Shown: positions 39,577-49,585, counted from the first letter of the stretch. The stretch is DNA of 64,000 nucleotides from CAVZYN01 sp963779515 (GCA_963779515.1 CAVZYN010000001.1:62001-126000), one strand, 5' to 3'. The notes: generated by a model not told the origin, from the letters alone. Translations and numbers: made by a program.

Positions 39577-40134
39577 ATGGTCCAGAAATTCGATGCAAAA
39601 GAGCTCGAAGGCCGCATGCGCAAGGCGCTCGATCAGCTGAAGCGTGAATTCCAGGGGCTGCGCACCGGCCGCGCCAGTTCGCATCTGCTCGACCCCGTGA
39701 TGGTCAACGTTTACGGCGCCAAGATGCCGATCGGCCAGTGCGCGACGGTGACGACACCGGACGCGCGCACGATCGCAGTGCAGGTCTGGGACAAGAGCCA
39801 GGTGACGGCCGTTGAAAAAGCCATCCGCGAAGCCAACCTCGGCCTCAATCCCGTCATCGACGGGGCGCTCATCCGTCTGCCGATGCCCGCGCTGACGGGC
39901 GACCGGCGCACCGAACTCGCCAAGACCGCGCACAAGTATGCCGAAGGTGCGCGCGTTGCCGTCCGTAACGTGCGTCGCGAGGGAATGGAGCTTCTGAAAA
40001 AATCCGAAAAAGACGGCATGAGCGAGGACGAGTCACGCAAGGGCACCGCCAAGGTGCAAGAGCTGACAGACAAGCTGATCAAGGAAATCGATCAGTCGCT
40101 CGCCACCAAGGAAGCCGAAATCAAGCAGGTCTAA
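39577..40134 (+). CDS. frr: ribosome recycling factor
   Basis: RRF splits the post-termination ribosome together with EF-G. At 185 residues it has exactly the family length, with the three-helix bundle interrupted by the small beta domain (GLRTGRASSHLLDPVMVNVYG; core motif RTGRAS). The C-terminal KSEKDGMSEDE...KVQELTDK is also typical. GAAGGA lies 9-12 bases before the ATG. It follows pyrH by 35 bases. Confidence 0.96.
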   Translation: MVQKFDAKELEGRMRKALDQLKREFQGLRTGRASSHLLDPVMVNVYGAKMPIGQCATVTTPDARTIAVQVWDKSQVTAVEKAIREANLGLNPVIDGALIRLPMPALTGDRRTELAKTAHKYAEGARVAVRNVRREGMELLKKSEKDGMSEDESRKGTAKVQELTDKLIKEIDQSLATKEAEIKQV

Positions 40135-40271
40135 GCGCGTCCCATTCAACGTTCGAAGTCTCGTATCGTTACATGAGTGCGCGTCGTGGTCTGCGCACAT
40201 GGTTAGGACATCTCAGATTGGTCCAGTAACGTGTGTGACAGGCCGGCTTTCGATCAACCCCGACGGGTCTC

Positions 40272-41030
40272 ATGACCGAACTCACTAAGATCCATGCCGC
40301 CGCTCAATACGCGCGCCCGCTGCCCCGGCATGTGGCGATCATCATGGATGGCAACGGCCGCTGGGCCGAGGCGCGTGGCCTGCCGCGTGTTGCCGGCCAC
40401 GCCATCGGCGTCGACGCCGTCCGCCGCGCCGTTCGTGCCGCCATGGAACTGCACCTCGAGTTTCTGACGATCTTCTCCTTTTCGACCGAGAACTGGACGC
40501 GCCCCGCCGACGAAGTCGACACGCTCATGAGCTTGATGAAGCGCTATATCCGGTCGGATCTCGCCGAGCTGCATGGTAACGGGATCAGGATCAGGGTGAT
40601 CGGCGATCGCTCCGGCATCGACCACGAACTTCTCGGGCTGATCGATGACGCCGTCGCGTTGACCGCCTCGAACACCGCCTTGACGCTCGTCATCGCCTTC
40701 AACTACGGCGCCCGCGACGAGATTGCCCGGGCCGCGCGTCAACTCGCTGAAGAAGTCGCGGCCGGTAAGCGCGATCCCGCCTCGATCACGGCGGCGACCG
40801 TGACCGAGAAGCTCACGACCGCCGGGATTCCGGATCCCGACCTCATCATTCGCACCAGCGGCGAGCAGCGACTGTCGAATTTCCTGCTGTGGCAGGCCGC
40901 GTACGCCGAGTTCGTTTTCCTCGATGTGCACTGGCCGGACTTTGCGCGCGAGCATCTGGAAGTGGCCGTCGAGCAATATCGCGGACGCGATCGCCGTTTT
41001 GGCGGGCTCTCCGCGCGGTCGGCAGGCTGA
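40272..41030 (+). CDS. uppS: undecaprenyl diphosphate synthase
   Basis: UppS makes the C55 lipid carrier used for peptidoglycan and O-antigen by adding isopentenyl diphosphate in cis. The 252-residue protein has the substrate motif HVAIIMDGNGRWA with catalytic Asp26, the FSTENWTRP block and the C-terminal DLIIRTSGEQRLSNFLLWQ signature. It sits upstream of cdsA and dxr; dxr supplies the isoprenoid precursor pathway. Confidence 0.97.
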   Translation: MTELTKIHAAAQYARPLPRHVAIIMDGNGRWAEARGLPRVAGHAIGVDAVRRAVRAAMELHLEFLTIFSFSTENWTRPADEVDTLMSLMKRYIRSDLAELHGNGIRIRVIGDRSGIDHELLGLIDDAVALTASNTALTLVIAFNYGARDEIARAARQLAEEVAAGKRDPASITAATVTEKLTTAGIPDPDLIIRTSGEQRLSNFLLWQAAYAEFVFLDVHWPDFAREHLEVAVEQYRGRDRRFGGLSARSAG

Positions 41031-41038
41031 GAGTGACC

Positions 41039-41923
41039 ATGGCCGAAGAGCCGCCAATGCAATTCGATGGCCCAGTAAAATTTGATGGTAATGCGCCGCC
41101 GCGTGTGTCTCGCATCGGTGCCGACTTCAAGACGCGGCTTGTCTCGGCGCTGGTGCTGCTGGCGATCGTGTTGGTCGGAGTTGTCGCAAGCACGTTCTCT
41201 TTTGCTGTTCTCGTCCTCGTCGTCACGGGGCTTGTCGCTTGGGAATGGAGCCGCATGGTGCGCGGCGCCGATTACGACAGTCCGCTGGCGCTCCACATCG
41301 CCGCGACCATTGCCGCCGGCGTGCTTGCCGCCATGGGCTGGCCCGCGCTCGGCGTGGTGGTCATCGTGATCGGCGCTGGTCTTGTCGGGATGTTGAGCTG
41401 GGACCGCAATGGCCGGCAGTCGGGCATTGGCGTGCTCTATTCCGGTCTGCCGGCTGTTGCGATGATTTGGTTTCGCAACGCCACGCCCAATGGCCTCGAC
41501 GCGATCCTTTATCTTCTGCTGGTCGTCATCGCCACCGACACCGGCGCCTACTTCGCCGGCCGTCTGATTGGCGGTCCCAAACTTTGGCCACGCGTATCGC
41601 CCAACAAGACGTGGTCGGGTCTCGGTGGTGCGGTGACGGCCGCCGCGGTGGTGGGCATGCTGTTCGCGGTTTGGCTGCCGGCCTCGGTGACGCGCCTCGC
41701 CGGCATGGGCGCAGCGCTCGCCGTCATCGCTCAAGGCGGCGATCTCTTCGAGTCCGCGCTCAAGCGCAAATACGGCACCAAGGACGCGAGCAGCTTGATC
41801 CCGGGCCACGGCGGGTTCATGGATCGTGTGGACGGTCTCGTGGCCGCCGCCGTCGCCGCCGCACTGCTGGCGCTCTCGGTCAACGGAATGATGCCCGCCC
41901 GCGCGCTCTTGTTCGGGATATGA
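41039..41923 (+). CDS. cdsA: phosphatidate cytidylyltransferase
   Basis: CdsA forms CDP-diacylglycerol from CTP and phosphatidate, the entry to all phospholipids. The 294-residue membrane protein has about seven to eight hydrophobic helices. Its signature region near the C-terminus reads DLFESALKRKYGTKDASSLIPGHGG, with key motif S-x-x-KR-x4-KD-x5-PGHGG, followed by MDRVDG. The ATG at 41039 is chosen; a GTG five bases upstream is possible. Its TGA overlaps the dxr ATG by four bases. Confidence 0.95.
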   Translation: MAEEPPMQFDGPVKFDGNAPPRVSRIGADFKTRLVSALVLLAIVLVGVVASTFSFAVLVLVVTGLVAWEWSRMVRGADYDSPLALHIAATIAAGVLAAMGWPALGVVVIVIGAGLVGMLSWDRNGRQSGIGVLYSGLPAVAMIWFRNATPNGLDAILYLLLVVIATDTGAYFAGRLIGGPKLWPRVSPNKTWSGLGGAVTAAAVVGMLFAVWLPASVTRLAGMGAALAVIAQGGDLFESALKRKYGTKDASSLIPGHGGFMDRVDGLVAAAVAAALLALSVNGMMPARALLFGI

Positions 41924-43185
41924 GGACGACGATGCCAGCCCCGCCGCCCCCAGGTTCGACGGCAGCATCAAGAAGCCAGCGTGGCGGCGTGCCGTTGACG
42001 GCGCATATTGCGCGCCCCGCGTGCCAAAGGCTCACGATCCTCGGCGCGACCGGCTCCATCGGCCAGAGCACGCTCGATGTCGTCGCGCACGATTCCGAGG
42101 CCTTCGAGATCGTCGCGCTCACGGCGCAGTCGAATGTCGCCGCACTTGCGCGAGCAGCGATCACGCATCGCGCCCAACGCGCGGTTATTGGCGATACGGC
42201 ACTTTACGCCGACCTAAAAGCCGCATTGGCCGGCACCTCGGTCGAGGCCGCCGCGGGAGCAGCAGCTCTCATCGAAGCTGCCGAGATGCCCGCAGATTGC
42301 CTGATGGCCGCGATCGTCGGTGCCGCCGGTCTCGCGCCGACGCTGGCAGCAGTCCGCCAAGGCCGCCGCATCGCCCTTGCCAACAAAGAATGTCTCGTTG
42401 CCGCCGGGGAACTTTTCATGGCGGCGGCACGCGAAAACGGCGCTGAAATCCTGCCGGTCGACAGTGAGCATTCCGCGATCTTCCAGGCGCTGGCCGGCGC
42501 CGACCCCGCCAGCATCGACCGCATCATCCTGACCGCTTCGGGCGGACCGTTTCGCACGTGGACCAAAGACGCGATTGCGCGCGTTACGCCCGAGCAGGCT
42601 CTGAAGCATCCGAATTGGTCGATGGGCCGCAAGATCACCATCGACAGCGCGACGCTGATGAACAAAGGCCTGGAAGTGATCGAGGCGTTCCATCTCTTTC
42701 CCGCCCGGCTCGATCAGATTGAGGTCTTGGTGCATCCGCAGTCGATCATCCACTCGATGGTTGCCTATCGCGACGGGTCGATGATGGCGCAGCTTGGCAG
42801 TCCCGACATGCGCACACCCATCGCGGTGGCACTCGCCTGGCCAGCCCGCATGCCGGCGCCCGTGGCCCGCCTCGACCTGGCAGCCGCCAGCGCTTTGACC
42901 TTCGAAGCGCCAGATCACGAGCGGTTTCCGGCACTCTCGCTCGCCCGGTCGGCCGTGACGCGGGGAGGTGCGGCTCCGGCCATCCTGAACGCTGCCAATG
43001 AAATTGCCGTAGAAGCTTTTCTGGATCGGCGCATTGCCTTCCCACAAATTGCCCAAGTGGTGGCCGAAACCCTGGAATGGGGCGAGAGAGGAACCGCCAG
43101 CGCGCCGCGTCAATTGAGCGAAGTGCTGGCTTTAGATGGTGAATCACGCAAAGTAGCGACCGATCGCGTGCGGTCTGTGGCATAG
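41920..43185 (+). CDS. dxr: 1-deoxy-D-xylulose 5-phosphate reductoisomerase
   Basis: Dxr converts DXP to MEP, the first committed step of the non-mevalonate isoprenoid pathway. The NADPH motif GATGSIGQS lies at residues 42-50. The metal and substrate motifs NKECLVAAGE, PVDSEHSAIFQ, SGGPFRTW and HPNWSMGRKITIDSATLMNK are all present. The start overlapping cdsA gives about 34 more N-terminal residues than E. coli Dxr, a Pro/Ser/Ala-rich extension, so a later start cannot be excluded. The gene is translationally coupled to cdsA. Confidence 0.96.
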   Translation: MRTTMPAPPPPGSTAASRSQRGGVPLTAHIARPACQRLTILGATGSIGQSTLDVVAHDSEAFEIVALTAQSNVAALARAAITHRAQRAVIGDTALYADLKAALAGTSVEAAAGAAALIEAAEMPADCLMAAIVGAAGLAPTLAAVRQGRRIALANKECLVAAGELFMAAARENGAEILPVDSEHSAIFQALAGADPASIDRIILTASGGPFRTWTKDAIARVTPEQALKHPNWSMGRKITIDSATLMNKGLEVIEAFHLFPARLDQIEVLVHPQSIIHSMVAYRDGSMMAQLGSPDMRTPIAVALAWPARMPAPVARLDLAAASALTFEAPDHERFPALSLARSAVTRGGAAPAILNAANEIAVEAFLDRRIAFPQIAQVVAETLEWGERGTASAPRQLSEVLALDGESRKVATDRVRSVA

Positions 43186-43286
43186 AGTTCGCATGATCAA
43201 TCTGTTCGGCGAGGCCTTTGTGTGCCGCGCCAATAACACTATATCCCGGCTAACCTGCGGGATCGTCTGGCTGGAAGGACTGAGAA

Positions 43287-44444
43287 ATGGATGTGTTGAC
43301 GCAAGCGACCGGAAGCATTTGGGGTTTCCTCTCGGTCGCGGTGCCATTTCTCTTCGTGCTGACGGTTGTCGTGTTCATTCACGAACTCGGCCACTTCCTT
43401 GCCGCCCGCTGGTGCGGCGTCGACGTCAAGGCATTCTCGATTGGTTTTGGCCGTGAAATCTGGGGCTTCACCGATCGCCGCGGCACGCGGTGGAAGTTCT
43501 CCTGGATCCCGCTCGGTGGCTACGTCCGCTTCATGGACGACGAGAATGGAGCCAGCATGCCGTCGCGTGAAGCGCAGGCACAGATGACCGCGGCCGAGCG
43601 CGGCGGCAGCTTCCACCTCAAGTCACTGGCGCAGAAATCCTTCATTGTGGCCGCCGGCCCATTGGCGAATTTCCTGCTCGCGATCTTCATTTACGCCGGC
43701 CTCGCTTGGGCCGTCGGCGTGCAAGTCACGCAGCCCAAGGTGGATCAGCTCGTTCCCGGCGGCACGGCGGAGCTTGCAGGCTTCAAAGCCGGCGACCTGA
43801 TCGTATCGATTGACGGCAAGCCCATCGAGAGCTTCGCCGAGATGCAAAAGATCGTCCACAACAGCCCAGATATCCCGCTTTCGATCGTGGTCGATCGCGG
43901 CGGCGTCATGCACACCTTGAAGGCGACGCCGCAGTGGACCGAAATTGAAGACGGCTTCGGCGGCAAAGCCAGAATTGGCCGCATCGGCATCAGCCGCAAT
44001 GCGGTCGCGCAGGAGTGGCAGAAGAAATCCTTCGGCCCGCTCCAGGCGCTCGCAAAAGGTGTCGAGGACACCTACTACAACTGCTGGATGACGGTGAAGT
44101 TCATCGGTGATCTGATCAAGCGGAAGCAGTCGGCGGATCAGCTCGGCGGGCCAGCGCGCATCGCGGATGTCGCTGGACAGGTTGCCCAGCACGGCATCGT
44201 ACCCTTGATCGGTTTGATCGCCTTCATTTCGGTCAGCATCGGCTTGATGAACCTGTTTCCAATCCCGGTTCTCGATGGCGGCCACCTCTTGTTCTATGCG
44301 CTCGAGGCAGTCCGCAGAAAGCCGCTGAGCGATCGCGCCCAGGACATCAGTTTCAGGATCGGCTTCGCGCTGCTGATCGCACTGATGGTGTTTGCAAACT
44401 ACAATGATCTCAACATCTTCAAGCGCTGGCTTGGCCTCGGCTGA
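43287..44444 (+). CDS. rseP: RseP-type site-2 metalloprotease (M50)
   Basis: RseP cuts anti-sigma factors and signal-peptide remnants inside the inner membrane. The zinc motif HELGH lies at residues 32-36 in the first helix, the third ligand Asp330 is in NLFPIPVLDGG, and a PDZ domain occupies about residues 115-205 (VPGGTAELAGFKAGDLIVSI). Single PDZ domain and 385 residues fit the alphaproteobacterial form. GGAAGG precedes the ATG. It lies directly upstream of bamA, linking envelope quality control with outer-membrane assembly. Confidence 0.96.
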   Translation: MDVLTQATGSIWGFLSVAVPFLFVLTVVVFIHELGHFLAARWCGVDVKAFSIGFGREIWGFTDRRGTRWKFSWIPLGGYVRFMDDENGASMPSREAQAQMTAAERGGSFHLKSLAQKSFIVAAGPLANFLLAIFIYAGLAWAVGVQVTQPKVDQLVPGGTAELAGFKAGDLIVSIDGKPIESFAEMQKIVHNSPDIPLSIVVDRGGVMHTLKATPQWTEIEDGFGGKARIGRIGISRNAVAQEWQKKSFGPLQALAKGVEDTYYNCWMTVKFIGDLIKRKQSADQLGGPARIADVAGQVAQHGIVPLIGLIAFISVSIGLMNLFPIPVLDGGHLLFYALEAVRRKPLSDRAQDISFRIGFALLIALMVFANYNDLNIFKRWLGLG

Positions 44445-44702
44445 CACAAGTCCGCCATCGTTCCTGCGTTCTCTTCAGTTCCGGTCGATTCCTGCCCACT
44501 GAGGTAGTCTTGCCACTTCCGTGGGGGTGGCGGAATCGGTAAAAGACCGGGCTTGGTGTGAAGACCGCGCGTTGTGATTCGGGGCTATACTTTTAGCTCC
44601 AATCCGGAGAAAGCGGCACTCAGACCGACAGGCACCGCAGGCACGCCGACGCGTGTGGTGATTGAGACAGGGGGGTCGGCGGGGCGAAAGGCAACTCAAT
44701 TA

Positions 44703-47063
44703 ATGCCGACGTTTCAATGGATTAGGTTGGGGGGATGGCGCTTGGTTCTGGCGCTCGTGATGGCTGTTCCAGCCGTTGTAGTGAGCACCGCCTTCGTCGC
44801 CGTCACAGAAGCTTCTGCGCAAGGTGCGATCCGCGACATCCGTGTCGTCGGCAATCGCCGCGTCGAGCCTGAAACCGTTCGCACCTATCTGAAATTCTCT
44901 GTTGGCGATGCCTATGACGCCGGCAAGGCCGACCAGTCGATCCGCTCGCTGTTCGGTACCGGACTGTTTTCAGACGTCCGCATTGAGCGCGACGGCACGG
45001 CCGTCGTCGTCACAGTCGTCGAAAATCCGGTCATCAATCAGGTCGCCTTCGAAGGCAACAGCGAGGTCGACACCGCGACGCTGACCGGTGAAGTGCAGTT
45101 GAAGCCGCGCTCGATCTACACACGCGCCCGCGTGCAGGCCGATGTTCAGCGCATTCTCGATGTCTATCGCCGCCAGGGCCGCTTCGCCGCCGCCGTCGAT
45201 CCGAAGCTGATCGAGCGCGACAACGGCCGCGTGGATCTGGTGTTCGAAATCAAGGAAGGTGGCGCGACGAAGGTCAAGACCATCAATTTTGTCGGCAATC
45301 GCGCGTTCTCGGATTCGCAGCTGCGCGACATCATCACCACCACGCAGACCGGCTGGTTCGACTTCCTGAAGGGCAACAGCGTCTACGACCCCGACCGCCT
45401 GGCCTTGGATCGGGAACTGCTGCGCCAGTATTACCTCAAGAACGGTTATGCCGACGCGGTCGTCAAGACCGCGGGCGCGGAACTCGATCGTGACGGTTCC
45501 GGCTTCTTCATCACGTTCGTGGTCGAAGAAGGCCAAATCTACAATTTCGGCAAAGTCGATATCGAGACGGCACTGCCTGCCATCAACACGGCGTCGCTGG
45601 CCGGCGAAGTCTTGACGGCGCAGGGCACGGTTTTCGACCTCTCCGCCGTCGATAAGACCGTCGAGCGCCTGACGCTCGTCATCGCCGAGCAAGGTTATGC
45701 CTTCGCCCGCGTGCGCCCGCGCACGCAGAAGGACGGCAACGGCATCGCCGTGACCTACGTGATCGATGAGGGCCCGCGCGTCTACATCGAGCGCATCAAT
45801 ATCACCGGCAACCAGCGGACCCTCGACTATGTGATCCGCCGCGAGTTCCGGCTCGCCGAGGGCGACGCCTATAACCCATTGTTGGTCGATCGCGCCAAGA
45901 AGAGGCTGCAGAACCTCGGCTTCTTCAAGACCGTTGAAGTGAAGCGCCGGCCGGGCGTCGCCAACGACCGGGTCGTCCTGGATGTCGAATTGGTCGAACA
46001 GTCGACGGGCGACTTGTCGTTCGGTGCCGGCTTCTCGACCAGCGAGGGCGTGATTGGCGATATCAGCCTCACTGAGCGCAACTTGCTCGGCCGCGGTCAG
46101 TTCGTCCGCTTGAAGTTGGCGGGTTCGGCCGATCGCATGCAGATTGACCTCAGCTTTACCGAACCACGCTTCCTCGATCGCAACCTCGCGGCCGGCTTCG
46201 ACCTGTTCCACAAGGACTTGGATCTGACGAAGACGCAGGCCTACAAGCATCAGAAGACTGGCGGCACGCTCCGCCTCGGCTTCCCGCTTGCTGAGAACCT
46301 GTGGGCTCAAACGTCCTACACGTTGTCGCGTGACGAGATCTACAGCGTCACCGCCGGGGCATCGAAGGCCATCCAAGAAGCACAAGGCACGTTCATGACC
46401 TCGTCGCTTGGGCTGTCGGTCGCCTACGACAAGCGCAATCACCCGACCAACCCCAATCGCGGCTACTATATCCAGGGCCTGACGGACTTCGCGGGGCTCG
46501 GCGGCGACGTGCAGTATGTGCGCGTGCAAGGTGAAGCGCGCGCCTATTACCCGGTCACCGAAAAGATCACGCTCGTCGGCCGTGGCCTGGCTGGCCACAT
46601 CCAAGGCTGGGGTGGCGAGGACGTCAAACTGCTGGATCTGTTCTACAAGGGCGGCGAAACGATCCGTGGCTTCAAGCGCGCCGGCATCGGTCCGCGCGAC
46701 TCGCTGACGGGTGACCCGCTCGGCGGTACCACGTTCTGGTCGGCGACTGCGGAACTGCGGTTTCCGTTCCCCTTCATTCCTGATGAACTTGGGATGAGCG
46801 GCGCCATCTTCGCCGACGCCGGTTCGCTGTTCGGCGCTGGGCAAGGCGCTTTGGATTTGCGGCAGACCAACTGCGGCGGCACGAAGGTCGTTGGTCAAGG
46901 CATCTGTCTCTCCGACTCGAATGCGGTGCGCACGTCCGTCGGCGCCAGCTTGCTCTGGAATTCGCCGCTCGGTCCGCTGCGCCTCGATTATGCCAAGGCA
47001 CTGACCAAGGCCACGGGCGATGTCGAGCAAGCGATTCAATTCGGCGCGAGCACAAAGTTCTGA
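44703..47063 (+). CDS. bamA: outer membrane protein assembly factor BamA
   Basis: BamA inserts beta-barrel proteins into the outer membrane. From ATG 44703 the 786-residue protein has a signal peptide (ending EASA before QGAIRD). Five POTRA repeats follow (about 38-370; for example IRDIRVVGNRRVEPETVRTYL). The C-terminal Omp85 barrel has GGETIRGFKRAGIGPRD, the conserved RGF-bearing segment of loop 6, and ends in the expected terminal Phe (GASTKF). Readings to earlier ATGs at 44574 add a non-signal-like extension and were rejected. Confidence 0.96.
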   Translation: MPTFQWIRLGGWRLVLALVMAVPAVVVSTAFVAVTEASAQGAIRDIRVVGNRRVEPETVRTYLKFSVGDAYDAGKADQSIRSLFGTGLFSDVRIERDGTAVVVTVVENPVINQVAFEGNSEVDTATLTGEVQLKPRSIYTRARVQADVQRILDVYRRQGRFAAAVDPKLIERDNGRVDLVFEIKEGGATKVKTINFVGNRAFSDSQLRDIITTTQTGWFDFLKGNSVYDPDRLALDRELLRQYYLKNGYADAVVKTAGAELDRDGSGFFITFVVEEGQIYNFGKVDIETALPAINTASLAGEVLTAQGTVFDLSAVDKTVERLTLVIAEQGYAFARVRPRTQKDGNGIAVTYVIDEGPRVYIERINITGNQRTLDYVIRREFRLAEGDAYNPLLVDRAKKRLQNLGFFKTVEVKRRPGVANDRVVLDVELVEQSTGDLSFGAGFSTSEGVIGDISLTERNLLGRGQFVRLKLAGSADRMQIDLSFTEPRFLDRNLAAGFDLFHKDLDLTKTQAYKHQKTGGTLRLGFPLAENLWAQTSYTLSRDEIYSVTAGASKAIQEAQGTFMTSSLGLSVAYDKRNHPTNPNRGYYIQGLTDFAGLGGDVQYVRVQGEARAYYPVTEKITLVGRGLAGHIQGWGGEDVKLLDLFYKGGETIRGFKRAGIGPRDSLTGDPLGGTTFWSATAELRFPFPFIPDELGMSGAIFADAGSLFGAGQGALDLRQTNCGGTKVVGQGICLSDSNAVRTSVGASLLWNSPLGPLRLDYAKALTKATGDVEQAIQFGASTKF

Positions 47064-47123
47064 CACGCGCGGGGTTGGTGGGGCGGCAGCGCGCAACCAA
47101 AAATTCCAAATCCTTGGAAGTCT

Positions 47124-47154
47124 CGAATTGCCGGGGTTATGCTCCGGCAATTCG
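47124..47154 (+). terminator. hairpin between bamA and lpxD
   Basis: CGAATTGCCGG and CCGGCAATTCG form a perfect eleven-pair stem around a nine-base loop, 61 bases past bamA. It is followed by CATTTG, not a true T-run. Partial termination or mRNA stabilisation is likely. Confidence 0.55.
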
Positions 47155-47179
47155 CATTTGAGCCAGAGGTCATGCCGCA

Positions 47180-48226
47180 ATGGAACATCCGGGTTTTTTC
47201 GAGAGAGCCGGACCGTTCGCATTGCGCGTCATCGCTGAGAAAGCCGCCGCCCTTGTGCGGGACGGCGCATCCGGTGACACGCCGATTTCGGACGTACGCG
47301 GGCTCGCCGATGCAGGCGTGGGCCACATCTCCTTTCTCGACAACCGCAAGTACCTGAGCCAGCTCGACGCGACTGAGGCGACGGCCGTATTCGTCGCCGA
47401 GGCTTTTGCGTCGCGCGTTCCCGCCGGGTCCATTGCACTCGTGACGCGCCAGCCGTACCGCGCCTTCGCGCTCGCGCTGCAGGCATTTTATCCGGGCGCC
47501 ATGCGTCCAAGGATCGCCGAGGCCGAGCCCGGCGCACCGCTCATCCACCCCACGGCGCGCATCGAAGAGGGCGCGATCATCGAACCCGGCGCCGTCATCG
47601 GCCGTGAAGCTCAGATCGGCCACGGAACGCTGATCGCCGCCAATGCCGTCGTCGGCTATCGCTGCACGATCGGCCGGGACGGCTTTGTCGGCCCCAACGC
47701 CAGCATCATCCATGCCCTCGTCGGAGATCGCGTCATCATCCATGCGGGCGTTCGCATCGGCCAGGACGGCTTCGGTTTCGCCATGGGCGCCCAGCACCTG
47801 AAAGTCCCGCAAATCGGCCGTGTGATCATACAAGACGACGTCGAGATCGGCGCCAACACCGGCATCGATCGGGGCGCCCTTAAGGATACAATCATCGGAG
47901 AGGGCACGAAAATTGATAATCTGGTCCAGATCGGGCACAACTGCATCGTCGGCCGTCACTGCGTGATCTGCGGCCAGGTGGGCCTCGCCGGCTCGACTGT
48001 TCTTGAAGACTACGTGGTCATGGGCGGGCATTCGGGAGCAGCGGGTCACCTGACGATTGGCGCCGGCACTCAAGTGGCGGGTCTCTCGCACGTGACCGGC
48101 GATCTTCCGCCGCAGTCCAAAGTTGGCGGGTCACCCGCCAAGCCCTTCAGGGTCTGGGCGCGCGAACTGGCCGCACTGACCAGGCTTGGCGCACGCAGTT
48201 CCAAGCCGGACAAAGACGACGGTTGA
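47180..48226 (+). CDS. lpxD: UDP-3-O-(3-hydroxyacyl)glucosamine N-acyltransferase
   Basis: LpxD adds the second acyl chain in lipid A synthesis. The 348-residue protein has the N-terminal uridine-binding domain (about 1-110; HISFLDNRKYL). A left-handed beta-helix of hexapeptide repeats follows (about 120-310), with catalytic His253 in VQIGHNC and the GQDGFGFA loop. The C-terminal helical tail ends near RLGARSS. It is the first gene of the lpxD-fabZ-lpxA-lpxI-lpxB run. Confidence 0.96.
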   Translation: MEHPGFFERAGPFALRVIAEKAAALVRDGASGDTPISDVRGLADAGVGHISFLDNRKYLSQLDATEATAVFVAEAFASRVPAGSIALVTRQPYRAFALALQAFYPGAMRPRIAEAEPGAPLIHPTARIEEGAIIEPGAVIGREAQIGHGTLIAANAVVGYRCTIGRDGFVGPNASIIHALVGDRVIIHAGVRIGQDGFGFAMGAQHLKVPQIGRVIIQDDVEIGANTGIDRGALKDTIIGEGTKIDNLVQIGHNCIVGRHCVICGQVGLAGSTVLEDYVVMGGHSGAAGHLTIGAGTQVAGLSHVTGDLPPQSKVGGSPAKPFRVWARELAALTRLGARSSKPDKDDG

Positions 48227-48269
48227 ATGCACAGGGTGTTACCGGATTAGAGACGAAGGTGGACGGAGC

Positions 48270-48770
48270 ATGCAGGAGATGAACGAGAAGAGCCCGCCGG
48301 CAAAGGAGCTTGGCACCGCCGATATCGCGCGTGTCATGAAGCTACTGCCGCACCGCTATCCGTTTCTGCTGGTCGACCGCATCATCGACATGGATCGCGA
48401 CGAGAGCGCCGTCGGCATCAAGAACGTGACCATCAACGAGCCGTTCTTCCAAGGTCATTTCCCTGGCTTTCCGGTGATGCCCGGCGTACTCATCATCGAG
48501 GCTCTGGCACAGACAGCGGGAGCACTGTGTGTCCACAATCTGGGCGCCACCTATAAGCCGCAGCTTGTCTATTTCATGGGGATCGATCGCGCCAAGTTCA
48601 GGAAGCCCGTTCTCCCTGGCGATCAACTCTATCTGCACGTAAAAAAGATCCGCAGTCGTGGCCGTGCCTGGCGTTTTTCGGGTGAAGCAAAAGTCGACGG
48701 CAAAGTCGTCGCCGAGGCAGAAGTCAGCGCCATGATCGTGGATCCCGACGATGTCCAAATCCCGCAATAA
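48270..48770 (+). CDS. fabZ: 3-hydroxyacyl-ACP dehydratase FabZ
   Basis: FabZ dehydrates 3-hydroxyacyl-ACP and so competes with LpxA/LpxD for the same acyl donors. The 166-residue hotdog-fold protein has LLPHRYPFLLVDR, the catalytic His63 in GHFPGFPVMPG and Glu77 in IIEALAQTAG. ATG 48270 has GGACGGA upstream; longer readings overlap lpxD and are not needed. Its end overlaps lpxA by 20 bases. Confidence 0.96.
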   Translation: MQEMNEKSPPAKELGTADIARVMKLLPHRYPFLLVDRIIDMDRDESAVGIKNVTINEPFFQGHFPGFPVMPGVLIIEALAQTAGALCVHNLGATYKPQLVYFMGIDRAKFRKPVLPGDQLYLHVKKIRSRGRAWRFSGEAKVDGKVVAEAEVSAMIVDPDDVQIPQ

Positions 48771-49569
48771 CGCCAACATCCATCCAACAGCGATCATCGA
48801 AGCGGGTGCCAAGCTTGGGCGCGGCGTAAAGATCGGCCCCTACTGCGTGGTCGGGCCGCGCGTCGTGCTCGGCGCGGGTGTCGAACTCATCAGCCACGTC
48901 GTCATTGCTGGCGACACAAAGATCGGCCCGCGCACGCGCATATTCCCGTTCGCCTCTATCGGTCATCAGCCGCAGGATCTCAAATACAAGGGCGAGCCTT
49001 GTTCACTCACGATCGGCACGGAATGCCTCATCCGCGAGGGTGTGACGATGAACCCCGGCACCGAGGGCGGCGGCAGCAAGACCATCGTTGGTGATCGCTG
49101 CGCTTTCCTCGCCAATAGCCACGTCGGGCACGACTGCCGCGTTGGCAACAACGTCATTTTCTCGAACAACGTCATGCTCGCCGGCCATTGCGACGTCGAC
49201 GACTTTGCCATCATTGGCGGCGGCGCCGCTGTCATTCAGTTCGCCCGTGTCGGAGCGCATTCATTCATCGGTGGCATGTCTGGCGTCGAAAACGACCTGA
49301 TCCCTTACGGCATGGCCATCGGCAACCGGGCTTATCTTTCCGGCCTCAACATCATCGGCCTGCAGCGCCGCGGGTTCTCGCGCGAGGATATCCATGATCT
49401 GCGACGCGCGTATCGCCTCTTGTTCGCCGCCGAAGGCACGCTGAAGGAGCGCGTTGAAGACGTCGCCGACGAATTCAAGAAGCACCCGATCGTGCAGGAA
49501 ATCGTCGCGTTCATCCGCGTTGGCGGCAAACGCTCGCTGTGCACGCCGCGCAACGGCACGGACGCTTGA
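48751..49569 (+). CDS. lpxA: acyl-ACP--UDP-N-acetylglucosamine O-acyltransferase
   Basis: LpxA performs the first step of lipid A synthesis. The 272-residue protein is a hexapeptide-repeat beta-helix (about 10-190), with catalytic His127 in HVGHDC and GGMSGVENDLIPYG near the end of the helix. A C-terminal helical domain follows (REDIHDLRRAYRLLF). The start lies within the last codons of fabZ, indicating translational coupling. Confidence 0.96.
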   Translation: MSKSRNNANIHPTAIIEAGAKLGRGVKIGPYCVVGPRVVLGAGVELISHVVIAGDTKIGPRTRIFPFASIGHQPQDLKYKGEPCSLTIGTECLIREGVTMNPGTEGGGSKTIVGDRCAFLANSHVGHDCRVGNNVIFSNNVMLAGHCDVDDFAIIGGGAAVIQFARVGAHSFIGGMSGVENDLIPYGMAIGNRAYLSGLNIIGLQRRGFSREDIHDLRRAYRLLFAAEGTLKERVEDVADEFKKHPIVQEIVAFIRVGGKRSLCTPRNGTDA

Positions 49570-49585
49570 TGCCAGAAGGTGGCTG

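Noticed and set aside
44518..44600. Possible tRNA: GGGGGTGGCGGAATCGGTAA resembles the 5' half of a leucine tRNA.
   Set aside because: No matching acceptor 3' half, T-arm GTTCRA or anticodon stem could be found in the following 80 bases, so the likeness is chance.
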